From Palsa-892 sp035295845 (GTDB lineage Bacteria > Pseudomonadota > Alphaproteobacteria > Rhizobiales > Xanthobacteraceae): a stretch of DNA of 64,000 nt. The position numbers and the translations under genes are program-made. Under the pieces are notes generated by a model. It was not told the DNA's origin. It saw nothing but the letters and a program-made list of their open reading frames with translations, and did no database searches. Below, piece by piece: positions 41,258 to 49,830 of the stretch. The DNA lies in NCBI GenBank assembly GCA_035295845.1, contig DATGIF010000025.1, positions 1 to 64,000 on the forward strand, written 5' to 3'. How positions within the stretch are numbered: position 1 is the stretch's first letter; each line of letters begins with the position of its first letter.

Positions 41258-42196
41258 TCAGGCTTTGAGGGCGGCGGCGCCGCCTCCGGTGGTCTTGAGC
41301 CACGCGGCACCGCAGCCTTTCGCCAGCTCCCGCACGCGCAAAATATAGCTCTGCCGCTCGGTCACCGAGATCACGCCGCGCGCGTCCAAGAGATTGAAAA
41401 TGTGGCTCGCCTTGATGCACTGGTCGTAGGCCGGCAACGCCATTTCATGGCGCTTGTCTTTCTCGCCGATCTTCAACAGCCGCTTGCACTCCTCTTCCGC
41501 GTCCTTGAAGTGACGGAAGAGCATCTCGGTGTCGGCGGCCTCGAAATTGTAACGCGAATATTCCTCTTCCGCCTGCAGGAATACGTCGCCATAGGTGACC
41601 TTCTCGGCGCCCGCGCGGCCGTTGAAATTGAGGTCGAACACGTTTTCGACGCCCTGCACATACATCGCAAGCCGCTCGAGGCCGTAAGTGAGCTCGCCCG
41701 AAACCGGCGCGCACTCGAAGCCCGCGACCTGCTGGAAGTAGGTGAACTGCGAGATCTCCATGCCGTCGCACCAGCATTCCCAGCCAAGCCCCCAGGCACC
41801 GAGCGTCGGGCTTTCCCAGTCATCCTCGACGAAGCGGATGTCGTGGGTCTTCTGGTCGATGCCGATCTTGGCGAGCGATTTCAGATAGAGCGCCTGAATG
41901 TCGTCCGGCGACGGCTTCAGGATCACCTGGAACTGATAGTAGTGCTGCAGCCGGTTGGGGTTCTCGCCGTAGCGCCCGTCCTTCGGCCGCCGCGAGGGCT
42001 GCACGTAGGCCGCCTTCCACGGACGCGGCCCTAGCGCGCGCAGGGTCGTCGCCGGATGAAACGTGCCCGCGCCCATCTCCATGTCGTAGGGCTGCAGGAT
42101 CAGACAGCCTTGCTCGGCCCAGTAGGTCTGGAGCGTGAGGATCAGCCCCTGGAACGAGCGCTGCGGAGAAAGTTCGGGCGGGGGCGAATCGGTCAT
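41258..42196 (-). CDS. glyQ: Glycyl-tRNA synthetase alpha subunit
   Basis: Catalytic alpha subunit of the alpha2beta2 glycyl-tRNA synthetase. The 312-residue protein has FQGLILTLQTYWAEQGC at the N-terminus, the class II motifs AYVQPSRRPKDGRYGENPNR and GWECWCDGMEISQFTYFQQ, and the family GLERLAMY near motif 3. Length and order are as in other Alphaproteobacteria. Upstream, a 96-bp gap separates it from a small gene on the same strand. Confidence 0.97.
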   Translation of the reverse strand: MTDSPPPELSPQRSFQGLILTLQTYWAEQGCLILQPYDMEMGAGTFHPATTLRALGPRPWKAAYVQPSRRPKDGRYGENPNRLQHYYQFQVILKPSPDDIQALYLKSLAKIGIDQKTHDIRFVEDDWESPTLGAWGLGWECWCDGMEISQFTYFQQVAGFECAPVSGELTYGLERLAMYVQGVENVFDLNFNGRAGAEKVTYGDVFLQAEEEYSRYNFEAADTEMLFRHFKDAEEECKRLLKIGEKDKRHEMALPAYDQCIKASHIFNLLDARGVISVTERQSYILRVRELAKGCGAAWLKTTGGGAAALKA

Positions 42197-42292
42197 GGCG
42201 CGGGCTTTATGAAAGCGGCGCGACCCTAGGGACCGGTTCTCGCGAAATCAAGGATTGGCGCGGCCGCGCGTCGCCCTCGGGCGGGCGCCCGG

Positions 42293-42484
42293 TCAGTGGC
42301 TCGGCGGCCGGTATTCGCCTGTTCTCGGGTCGCGTTCGAGCGTCGGGATATTCGCCCGCTCGTCCACCGCCTTGTTGCGGACTTCCTCGAGATCGCGGTT
42401 TGCCTTGCGGCCGGCCTCGGCCAGGAGCTTCGCCGCCAACGCGGCACCGATCGCGCCGAGCGCCCAAAGAAAGGCAGGAGGCAT
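42293..42484 (-). CDS. Small conserved protein with one membrane helix
   Basis: The 63-residue protein begins MPPAFLWALGAIGAALAAKLL, one transmembrane helix, then a charged tail with RKANRDLEEVR and DPRTGEYRPP. ATG 42484 is chosen; the upstream extension overlaps the S49 peptidase gene. Similar small proteins are found at this place, between glyQ and the S49 peptidase, in other Rhizobiales as I recall. Function unknown. Confidence 0.72.
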   Translation of the reverse strand: MPPAFLWALGAIGAALAAKLLAEAGRKANRDLEEVRNKAVDERANIPTLERDPRTGEYRPPSH

Positions 42485-42495
42485 GAAGTCTCTCC

Positions 42496-43338
42496 TCATA
42501 GTCCGTAACGCGCCCACAACGCGCGGGCTTCGATCGCCGACATCAACTGCGCCGCCCAATCGCCTTCCGTGAGAATAACGCCCGGCGTCTTTCTCGCAAA
42601 CCAGCCCGACGGCGGCGCGATCAGGGGGGTCACGACCTTTTTTCCGTAACGCTCGCGCAGCACGTTTCTGAGATCGCCCAGCCGGTCGACGAGGCCGTAT
42701 TGCAACGCCTGCTCACCGACCCAAAATTCGCCGGAGAACAAGGTTTTTTCGGGGCCCTTCAATTTCTTGCCACGGCTCTTCTTCACGAGGCCGGTGAACA
42801 TCGCGTGGATGTCCTTCTGCAGCGCTTTCAAGCGCTTCACGTCTTCGGGCTTTTCGGGCTGAAACGGATCGAGCGACACCTTGTGCTCGCCGGCCGTGTA
42901 CACGCGCCGGTCGATGCCGAGCTTCTTGATCGCCTTGTCGAAGCCGAAGCTTGCTGAAACCACGCCGATCGAGCCGACGATGGAAGAAGGATCGGCGATG
43001 ATCTCGTCGGCGGCGCAGGCGATCATGTAGCCGCCGGAGGCGGCGGCGTCCTCGACAAACGCGATCACCGGCTTCTTGTTCTCGGCGGCAAGCGCCCGGA
43101 TGCGCTGGTAGATGAGATGCGACTGCACCGCCGAGCCGCCCGGCGAGTTGATGACGAGCGCCACCGCCTTGGCTCCCTTCACCGCGAACGCGCGGTCGAG
43201 GAGCTTCGCGGTATTGGCCATGGTGATGCCGGAAACGAGCGGCGTCGAAATGCCGATCGCGCCCGTGAGCCGTACCACCGGCACGACCGGGCGGGTGCGG
43301 AACCAGCGCGCGAGGAAAGAAAAGCGGGAATTGGCCAT
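42496..43338 (-). CDS. S49 family signal peptide peptidase-like protein
   Basis: The 280-residue protein has one SppA unit. The catalytic Ser is in EDAAASGGYMIACAAD and the general-base Lys is probably that in AGEHKVSLDPF, giving the S49 Ser-Lys dyad. A short hydrophobic N-terminal segment may anchor it, but it lacks the duplicated domain of large SppA. It probably degrades cleaved signal peptides in the membrane. It precedes the small 42293 gene and glyQ/glyS on the same strand. Confidence 0.9.
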   Translation of the reverse strand: MANSRFSFLARWFRTRPVVPVVRLTGAIGISTPLVSGITMANTAKLLDRAFAVKGAKAVALVINSPGGSAVQSHLIYQRIRALAAENKKPVIAFVEDAAASGGYMIACAADEIIADPSSIVGSIGVVSASFGFDKAIKKLGIDRRVYTAGEHKVSLDPFQPEKPEDVKRLKALQKDIHAMFTGLVKKSRGKKLKGPEKTLFSGEFWVGEQALQYGLVDRLGDLRNVLRERYGKKVVTPLIAPPSGWFARKTPGVILTEGDWAAQLMSAIEARALWARYGL

Positions 43339-43370
43339 GGGCTCTCACATAAAGCGGCGCGCGCTTCTTC

Positions 43371-44141
43371 TCAAGCGGGATCGAGGGGCGCGGCGTTGCG
43401 CAGGATTGCTTCCGCTTCGGCGGTCGGGCGTCCCTCGGCGTCGTTCAGGACAAGGCCCGGGCGGAACGAAAGCGGCGTGCGCCTCCCTTTGATTGCGCGC
43501 ACGATCACGCGGATCGCCGCGGCGGCGGGTCGTGGAAAGATCGGAATGATCTCGACGGCGCCGAAACGGCCGGCGAGCGAAGCGAGCATCGTCTCGATGG
43601 CTTCCGGACGATGAATGAAGACAAGCCTGCCGCCCGCTTCGAGCATGCGCTCGGCGGCGGCGAGCCACGGATCGAGTTCGGAATCCGCCGCCGCGTGCGC
43701 GCGCCTCCTTCCGGCGTCGGGAGAGATGTTTCGCCGCACCGGATCGTTGAACGGCGGATTGGCGATCACGAGATCGGAGAGCGAAACCGGGCTTTTGTCG
43801 CGCGCGAGTTTGCGGATATCCGCGACGATAATTTCAGCACGCTTTTCATGGCCGTTTCGCTTCGCATTCTCGCGCGCGAGCCCGGCAAGCTCCGCGTCGA
43901 TCTCCACCAGAGCCACGCGCTCGGCCACGCCGCGTGCGAGCAGCGCCAGTCCCGCGGTGCCGACGCCGGCGCCGAGATCGACGGCGTGCTTTGCCGCCGG
44001 TGCCGCCGCCGCGAGCAAAATCGCATCGTGGCCCGCGCGATGACCTGTTGCGGGCTGCAACAGCCGCAGCCTTCCGCCGAGCACGGCGTCGTCGGTGGTA
44101 TCGGCCGCGCCGCTTGGCATATCAGGACGCGGCGAGTGCAT
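43371..44141 (-). CDS. TrmN6-like N6-adenine methyltransferase
   Basis: The 256-residue protein has the SAM motif DLGAGVGTAGLALL, an acidic VEIDAEL and the catalytic NPPF motif (VIANPPFND), characteristic of N6-adenine methyltransferases such as TrmN6 (tRNA1Val adenine 37). The target is probably tRNA or a related RNA, but the family also includes protein methylases. Start at ATG 44141 overlaps the DUF2007 stop; ATG 44120 is an alternative. Confidence 0.82.
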   Translation of the reverse strand: MHSPRPDMPSGAADTTDDAVLGGRLRLLQPATGHRAGHDAILLAAAAPAAKHAVDLGAGVGTAGLALLARGVAERVALVEIDAELAGLARENAKRNGHEKRAEIIVADIRKLARDKSPVSLSDLVIANPPFNDPVRRNISPDAGRRRAHAAADSELDPWLAAAERMLEAGGRLVFIHRPEAIETMLASLAGRFGAVEIIPIFPRPAAAAIRVIVRAIKGRRTPLSFRPGLVLNDAEGRPTAEAEAILRNAAPLDPA

Positions 44142-44346
44142 GCCCGTAACCCGCGTCTCGCAGGATTCTCCGCGCCCGCACCGCGTCGTCGTTGGCGATG
44201 AGGACGCGCCGCGGCAGCGCGCCGATCGAGCCCTCGACGGCGCTCATGTAGCGGTCGGCGATCTGAAAATCGATGCGCGCGGCCTGCAAAAGCGCTTCGA
44301 CCGCCGAAATCAGCACGAGGTCGTTGGTGCGCATGAGCTCGGTCAT
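44122..44346 (-). CDS. DUF2007 domain protein
   Basis: The 74-residue protein has the DUF2007 pattern: MRTNDLVLISAVEALLQAARIDFQIAD at the start, then EGSIGALPRRVLIANDD and ARRILRDAGYG. The family is small and may bind signal-transducing partners; function is unknown. ATG 44346 overlaps the GT2 stop as ATGA, so it is coupled to the upstream glycosyltransferase and overlaps the methyltransferase start. Confidence 0.85.
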   Translation of the reverse strand: MTELMRTNDLVLISAVEALLQAARIDFQIADRYMSAVEGSIGALPRRVLIANDDAVRARRILRDAGYGHALAAS

Positions 44347-45359
44347 GGCTCGGCGCGGCGCTCGCCGCCATAGGGCGCGCGGTGCGACAGATACGCGAGC
44401 CGTTTCAATTCGCGCCGGCCGCGCGTGACCGTGTCGAGCACGAGGCCGGAGGTGAAAGCGAGACAGGCGAGCAGCATCAACGCGGTCGAAAGGATCGCGG
44501 TCGGCAGCCGCGGGACGAGGCCCTGTTCGAGGAAGGTCACGATCACCGGAATGGCGAGGATGATCGAGAGCGCCGCGAGAAGGATCGCGATGATGCTGAA
44601 AAAGCGGAGCGGCCGTTCGCCGCGGTAGAGCGAAAGAATCGTCCACAGGATGCGGAGGCCATCACGCCAGGTGTTGAGCTTCGAGGCCGAGCCTTCGGGT
44701 CGCGCATAATAGGGCGTCTGCACTTCGCCCGCGGGCATGCCGAGTTCGAGCGCGTGGATCGTGAGCTCCGTTTCGATCTCGAAACCGGTGGAGAGCGCCG
44801 GAAACGATTTCACGAAGCGCCGCGAGAAGACGCGATAGCCCGAGAGAATATCGGTGAAGGAACTGCCGAACACTTCCGTGACGAACCAGGTGAGCAGGCG
44901 ATTGCCCGAGCGGTGGCCGAGCCGATAGGCGTCGAGCTCCTGGCCGACGCGGCAGCCCACCATCATGTCGAGATTCTCGCCGACGAGCTTCTCGATCATC
45001 TTCGGCGCGCTCGGCGCGTCGTAAGTCGCGTCGCCATCGACCAGAACGTAAATGTCGGCCTCCACATCGGCGAACATCCGGCGCACCACATGGCCCTTGC
45101 CCTGGCGCTTCTCGAAGCCGACGGTGGCGCCCGCCGCGCGCGCGGCGGCGACGGTGCCATCGCTCGAGTTGTTGTCGTAGACATGGATCGCGGCGGCGGG
45201 AAGGGCCGCGCGGAATTGTTCGACCACCTGCGCGATCGCGGTCTCCTCGTTGTAGCAGGGAACCAGCACCGCGACGTGCCGCGCCGCGGTCTCCGGGGTG
45301 CTGCGGAACTGATCCAGCGACGGGTTGAGCGCGCGCATCGGCCTTTGCCCTCGATTCAA
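44343..45359 (-). CDS. Membrane-associated family 2 glycosyltransferase
   Basis: The 338-residue protein has a DPM1-like GT2 domain: AVLVPCYNEETAIAQVV, then YDNNSSDGT, the DGD metal motif in VLVDGDATYD, and a QGKGHVVRRMF segment typical of polyprenyl-phosphate glycosyltransferases. Two C-terminal transmembrane helices (about 255-275 and 290-312) anchor it. Probably makes a polyprenyl-phosphate sugar for envelope glycans. The first gene of GT2-DUF2007-methyltransferase; divergent from the polyprenyl synthase gene, which makes the isoprenoid chain. Confidence 0.88.
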   Translation of the reverse strand: MNRGQRPMRALNPSLDQFRSTPETAARHVAVLVPCYNEETAIAQVVEQFRAALPAAAIHVYDNNSSDGTVAAARAAGATVGFEKRQGKGHVVRRMFADVEADIYVLVDGDATYDAPSAPKMIEKLVGENLDMMVGCRVGQELDAYRLGHRSGNRLLTWFVTEVFGSSFTDILSGYRVFSRRFVKSFPALSTGFEIETELTIHALELGMPAGEVQTPYYARPEGSASKLNTWRDGLRILWTILSLYRGERPLRFFSIIAILLAALSIILAIPVIVTFLEQGLVPRLPTAILSTALMLLACLAFTSGLVLDTVTRGRRELKRLAYLSHRAPYGGERRAEP

Positions 45360-45415
45360 GACAATCTATGCCGTAACGGACGGCCCGCGAAGAGCCATGG
45401 GCTTCCCTGCAAGCC

Positions 45416-45445
45416 TTGCCGCAGCGCGAAGCGCACCTCTATGGT
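45416..45445 (+). promoter_or_regulatory. Possible promoter of the polyprenyl synthase gene
   Basis: TTGCCG (45416-45421) and TATGGT (45440-45445) are spaced 18 bp and lie 23 bp upstream of the GTG start at 45469. Weak match to sigma70 elements. Confidence 0.35.
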
Positions 45446-45468
45446 AGCCTTGGTTAAGGAGATCATAC

Positions 45469-46476
45469 GTGGCCGTCGTTCTTCCTTTTGAGCACGCGGA
45501 GCCCTCGATCGAGCGGCTGAACGCCCTCGTGCGCGCCGATCTCGAGCGGGTCAACGGCCTGATCATCACCCGCACCGGCTCCGAAGTCGCCATGATCCCG
45601 GAAGTCGCGAACCACCTGATTTCCTCGGGCGGCAAGCGCCTGCGGCCGATTCTCACGCTCGCGACCGCGGCCCTCACCGGCTATCGCGGCGATGGACAAA
45701 TACGGCTCGCGGCCGCGGTCGAATTCATGCACACCGCAACCCTCCTGCATGACGACGTGGTGGATGCGAGCGAGATGCGGCGCGGGAAGCTGGCGGCGCG
45801 CATGCTGTGGGGAAACGAGGCGAGCGTGCTCGTCGGCGACTTCCTCTTGGGCCAGGCGTTCAAGATGATGGTCGAGGTCGGCTCGCTCCGCGCGCTCGAA
45901 ATTCTGTCGTCCGCCGCCGCCATCATCGCCGAGGGCGAGGTGATGCAGCTCGCGGCGGCGAAGAACCTCGACACCACCGAGGACGCCTATCTCGGGGTGA
46001 TCCGCGCGAAAACCGCCGAGCTCTTCGCGGCAGCGTGCGAAGTCGGCCCGGTGCTCGCCGGCCGCGCCAAGGCGGAGCAGGCGGCGTGCCGCTCCTTCGG
46101 CATGAATCTCGGCATCGCCTTTCAGCTCGTCGATGATGCGCTCGATTATGGCGGCAGAAGCGCGCGCCTCGGCAAGAATGTCGGCGACGACTTCCGCGAG
46201 GGCAAGATCACGCTGCCGGTGATCCTCGCTTTCCGCCGCGGCAACGAGGAGGAGCGCCGTTTCTGGCGCGGCGTCTTGGAGGGCGGCGAAAACGCCGAGG
46301 AGAATCTGGAGCGCGCGATCTCGCTCCTGTCACGTCACCGCGCGCTCGAGGACACGGTCGAGCGCGCCCGCCATTATGGCGCGATCGCCAAGGATGCGCT
46401 GGCGCTGTTTCCCGAAAGCGAGAGCAAAGTCGCCCTGATCGAGGTCGTCGATTTCTGCGTCGCGCGCGCGCATTAA
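45469..46476 (+). CDS. Polyprenyl (octaprenyl/decaprenyl) diphosphate synthase
   Basis: Builds the long isoprenoid tail of ubiquinone. The 335-residue protein carries the first Asp-rich motif in LLHDDVVDASEMRRG, the second in QLVDDALDYGG, and SSGGKRLRP near the N-terminus. The residues before the first motif (MHTATL) are small, as in long-chain enzymes. GTG 45469 follows AAGGAG (45456-45461). Its stop shares TTAA with the convergent ispE stop. Chain length cannot be read from sequence, so octaprenyl versus decaprenyl is left open. Confidence 0.93.
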   Translation: MAVVLPFEHAEPSIERLNALVRADLERVNGLIITRTGSEVAMIPEVANHLISSGGKRLRPILTLATAALTGYRGDGQIRLAAAVEFMHTATLLHDDVVDASEMRRGKLAARMLWGNEASVLVGDFLLGQAFKMMVEVGSLRALEILSSAAAIIAEGEVMQLAAAKNLDTTEDAYLGVIRAKTAELFAAACEVGPVLAGRAKAEQAACRSFGMNLGIAFQLVDDALDYGGRSARLGKNVGDDFREGKITLPVILAFRRGNEEERRFWRGVLEGGENAEENLERAISLLSRHRALEDTVERARHYGAIAKDALALFPESESKVALIEVVDFCVARAH

Positions 46477-47354
46477 CGAAGCGTTGTCGCTTTGACCCAC
46501 CAGTCCGAATGCCGCGCGTCGATTTCCTTGGCCGCCTTCTCCGCGAGCGCCGTCTCCTCATAGATCGCGAACACGCTCGATCCCGAGCCCGACATCCGCA
46601 CGAGCCGCACGCCTTCGGTCCCGTGCAAGCGTTCCTCCACCGTTGCGATTTCCGGCATGAGATGCCGCGCCGAATGGGCGAGATCGTTGGTCTGCGTATT
46701 GAGGAAGGCGATGAACGGATGGCGCTCGAGCGGGATCGCGCCGCTTTCGGGATGATCGGCGACGTTCCCGCTCAGGGATTCCATGCCGACTTCGTCATAA
46801 ATTTCGAACACCGCCGCGGTTGCAAGCGGCTCGCCCGGAAAAACAATGACCGCGGGCAATGACGGCAGCCGCAACGGCGCCGACAGCCGCTCGCCGATGC
46901 CGGTCACGAGCCTTGCCTTTGATTCGAGACAAACCGGCGTGTCGGCGCCCGCCGCCCGCGCGGCCGCGATGAGCCGCGGATCGTCAAGCGCGAGATGGTT
47001 CGCCTCGGCAAGCAACCGCAGCGCCGCTGCCGCATCGGCGGAGCCGCCGCCGAGGCCGGACGCGACCGGCAGATTCTTCGTCAGCTCGAAGCGCCCGAGC
47101 GCGATGCCCTTGATCCGTTCGGCCAGTGCCCGCGCGGCCTTCAGCACGAGATTTTCGGATGCCGCGGCCATAGCCGCGGCATTCGGCCCCATCAGTCTAA
47201 GGTCGAGGCTTTCGCCGGGGGCGAGAACCAATTCGTCGCCGACGTCCGCAAAAGCGACGAGGCTGACAAGATCGTGATAGCCGTCCGTCCGCTTATCGAG
47301 GACTCTGAGCGTCAGGTTTACTTTGGCGGGAGCGCGGCTTTTGAGGCGGTTCAT
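46473..47354 (-). CDS. ispE: 4-diphosphocytidyl-2-C-methyl-D-erythritol kinase
   Basis: GHMP kinase of the MEP isoprenoid pathway. It has RAPAKVNLTLRV at the N-terminus, the ATP loop PVASGLGGGSADAAA, and RMSGSGSSVFAIY in the C-terminal motif. ATG 47354 gives a 293-residue protein of typical length; the frame upstream to 47456 is not family-like. Convergent with the polyprenyl synthase gene, with overlapping stops in TTAA, which puts two isoprenoid genes side by side. Confidence 0.95.
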   Translation of the reverse strand: MNRLKSRAPAKVNLTLRVLDKRTDGYHDLVSLVAFADVGDELVLAPGESLDLRLMGPNAAAMAAASENLVLKAARALAERIKGIALGRFELTKNLPVASGLGGGSADAAAALRLLAEANHLALDDPRLIAAARAAGADTPVCLESKARLVTGIGERLSAPLRLPSLPAVIVFPGEPLATAAVFEIYDEVGMESLSGNVADHPESGAIPLERHPFIAFLNTQTNDLAHSARHLMPEIATVEERLHGTEGVRLVRMSGSGSSVFAIYEETALAEKAAKEIDARHSDWWVKATTLR

Positions 47355-47523
47355 GATAAGTGCGGCCGGAGCATGGCGGCGCGGCGGAAGGCAGGCAAGT
47401 CCGCCATTCGTTTGCCGTTGTCCTTGCGGATGCCATGAATCGGGAGCATTGTGCACCTATCGGCCGCCGCGTTGATCAATCGCGCCGCCGATTGCCCTAA
47501 ACCGAACGTATCGGAGATGTCGC

Positions 47524-49260
47524 TTGAGGCCACTTCGTCCCCTGATTGCTGGGCTCGCCATAGCTGTTTTTCTTCCTTCTTTAGTGACGAGGGCCGACGT
47601 TCCTCCGGAAACGGTGATCGCGCGCACGTCGCCGGCGGGGAATTATCTTGCCGCGCGCTACGCCGGCTCCTCCCGCGACATGGCCGCGGCCGCGGCCTAC
47701 TACCGCGCGGCACTGCGCGCCGATCCGCGCAATGAAGACCTGATCGAACGAACCTTCCTCGTCGTGCTCGCGAACGGCGCGGTCGAGGACGCCATGCCGC
47801 TTGCCGAGCGCCTCGCGGCGCTCGACCACAACCAGCGCGTGGCCAGGCTCGCCCTCGCCGTGCGCGCGCTGAAGCGCGGGCAAAATGCGGTCGCCCGCAC
47901 CCAGCTGACGCAGTCGATGCGCGGGCCGATCGCCGACCTCACCGCCACCCTGCTTTCCGCCTGGGCGGCGGCGGGCGCGGGCGACGTCAAGAACGCGATC
48001 GACAGCATCGATCGCCTGCAAGGCCCCGATTGGTACGCGGTATTCAAGGATTTGCACGCGGGGCTGATCCTTGATCTCGCAGGACAGCGCAAGGAGGCGG
48101 GCAAGCGGCTTGAACGCGCCTACAATCTCGATTCCAACGCCATTCGCACAGTCGACGCCTATGCGCGCTGGGCCTCCAGGAATGGCGACCGCGACACCGC
48201 GCTCAAGGTTTACAACGAATTCTCGAAAGTCCTCCCCAACCATCCGCTGGTGGATGCCGCTGTCGCCGAGCTCAAGGCTGGCAAGCAGCTCGCGCCCATG
48301 ATCCGCTCGACGGCGGCAGGCGCGGCCGAAGTCCTGTTCGGCCTCGGTGCGGCGCTGGGCCGCCAGGGCGGCGAGGACATCGGCCAGATCTACCTGCAGC
48401 TTTCGATCTATCTCGACCCCGAACATCCGCTCGCCTTGCTCTCGCTCGCCGATCTTTACGAGACGCTGAAGAAGCCGGACCTCGCGATCGATGCCTATTC
48501 GCGGGTGCCGGCGAGTTCGCCCTTGAAGCGCAATGCCGAAATTCAGATGAGTCTCAACCTCGAGACCATGGAGCGTACCGAGGAGGCGAAACAGCAGCTT
48601 GACCGGCTCATCCAGCAAAAGCCGGATGATCTCGAAGCGATCATTGCGCTCGGCAACGTGCTGCGTTCGCGCAAGCAATGGAAAGACGCCGCCGACGTCT
48701 ACTCGAAGGCGATCAATCAAATTCCGGAGCCGGGCCGCCAGCATTGGACGCTGTTTTACTTCCGCGGCATTTGCTACGAGCGCGCCAAGGACTGGCCGAA
48801 CGCCGAGAAGGATCTCGAGAAGGCGCTTGATCTTTATCCCGAGCAGCCGCAGGTCTTGAACTATCTCGGCTATTCGTGGGTCGATCAGGGCCTTTATCTC
48901 GACAAGGCGTTGAAGATGATCCGCCGCGCCGTCGAGCTGCGCCCGAACGACGGCTACATCGTCGACAGTCTGGGCTGGGCCTATTACCGCCTTGGCCGTT
49001 ACGACGAGGCGACCACCGAACTCGAGCGCGCGATCGAGCTGAAGCCCGAAGACCCCGTCATCAACGACCACCTCGGCGATTCCTATTGGCGGGTTGGCCG
49101 CGAACTCGAAGCGCATTTCCAGTGGACGCATGCGCGCGACAACAAGCCGGAGCCCGAAGACCTCAGCAAGATCGAGGAGAAGTTAAAAGCCGGGCTGAAA
49201 GCGGACGCGACACCTTCCAAGCCAGGCTCGGTCGCGGCAGGAACGGGTAGCGGCGGCTAG
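47524..49260 (+). CDS. Tetratricopeptide repeat protein, exported
   Basis: The 578-residue protein has an N-terminal signal peptide (about 1-24, ending TRA) and many TPR units from about residue 35 to 545. The clearest are near the C-terminus: VLNYLGYSWVDQGLYLDKALKMI and DSLGWAYYRLGRYDEATTELERA. The last 30 residues are low-complexity. It probably acts as a periplasmic or outer-membrane scaffold; its partners are unknown. The start is TTG 47524, supported by GGAG at 47513-47516; an ATG at 47517 is in another frame. Confidence 0.9.
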   Translation: MRPLRPLIAGLAIAVFLPSLVTRADVPPETVIARTSPAGNYLAARYAGSSRDMAAAAAYYRAALRADPRNEDLIERTFLVVLANGAVEDAMPLAERLAALDHNQRVARLALAVRALKRGQNAVARTQLTQSMRGPIADLTATLLSAWAAAGAGDVKNAIDSIDRLQGPDWYAVFKDLHAGLILDLAGQRKEAGKRLERAYNLDSNAIRTVDAYARWASRNGDRDTALKVYNEFSKVLPNHPLVDAAVAELKAGKQLAPMIRSTAAGAAEVLFGLGAALGRQGGEDIGQIYLQLSIYLDPEHPLALLSLADLYETLKKPDLAIDAYSRVPASSPLKRNAEIQMSLNLETMERTEEAKQQLDRLIQQKPDDLEAIIALGNVLRSRKQWKDAADVYSKAINQIPEPGRQHWTLFYFRGICYERAKDWPNAEKDLEKALDLYPEQPQVLNYLGYSWVDQGLYLDKALKMIRRAVELRPNDGYIVDSLGWAYYRLGRYDEATTELERAIELKPEDPVINDHLGDSYWRVGRELEAHFQWTHARDNKPEPEDLSKIEEKLKAGLKADATPSKPGSVAAGTGSGG

Positions 49261-49274
49261 AAGAAGCCTTCGCC

Positions 49275-49763
49275 TCAGCGGCGCAACTGCATATCGCCGC
49301 CGATCGAGCTTGCTTCGGCGGGCTTGTGTTCGGGTTTGGTTTCGCCCGTGCCCCTTCGGCGCGCGAGTTGCAGCACCGAACCGCGGCTGAAGTCGCAATA
49401 CATGAAATTCATCTGGCTGATCGAGCCGCGGAAGCTGTCGGGCCCCGTCTTCACGAGATTGAAGCAGGGCTCGAAGGGCAACCCCTTCAGGTGGGCGCAG
49501 ACCTGCGAACCCGCGAGGTAAAGCGTGTTCGGCGGCAGTTGCACGTAGCGGTTTTGACCGCGGCCCATGACGCGGATGCTGCCCGTCGCCGAGCCGTCGG
49601 TGAAAATCTTGCCGGCGCCGACGGTGCCGTCGAAGCAGCGATAAGAGAAGAGACCGCCGGCCACGAATTCCCTGGCCTGATCAGCCGACATCGTCTGCGC
49701 CGAGGCGGAGGGGGCCGCGAACAGCAAGAAAGCCAAGGCAACGAGGGAGCGTTCTTTCAACAT
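49275..49763 (-). CDS. Secreted protein of unknown function, Rhizobiales type
   Basis: The 162-residue precursor, starting MLKERSLVALAFLLFAA, has a signal peptide (about 1-22, ending ASA) and a mature domain with four Cys (YRCFDG, QVCAHL, EPCFNL, MYCDFS) that could pair. The segment KIFTDGSATGSIRV and RYVQLPPNTLYLAG resembles a family of exported proteins in this order. The C-terminal 30 residues are polar. ATG 49763 is used; the longer frame from 49820 is not supported. Confidence 0.75.
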   Translation of the reverse strand: MLKERSLVALAFLLFAAPSASAQTMSADQAREFVAGGLFSYRCFDGTVGAGKIFTDGSATGSIRVMGRGQNRYVQLPPNTLYLAGSQVCAHLKGLPFEPCFNLVKTGPDSFRGSISQMNFMYCDFSRGSVLQLARRRGTGETKPEHKPAEASSIGGDMQLRR

Positions 49764-49830
49764 CAGCCGAATTTTGTTGTCCCCGGCGCAACTTCCGCTG
49801 AAAAAGCGCCGGCTTGTCAAGCGCTAATCT

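Noticed and set aside
40196..42034. 612-residue open frame antisense to glyS/glyQ
   Set aside because: Same codon-usage shadow; glyS and glyQ are full-length with complete motifs. A similar frame antisense to the TPR gene (47581-49131) was rejected for the same reason.
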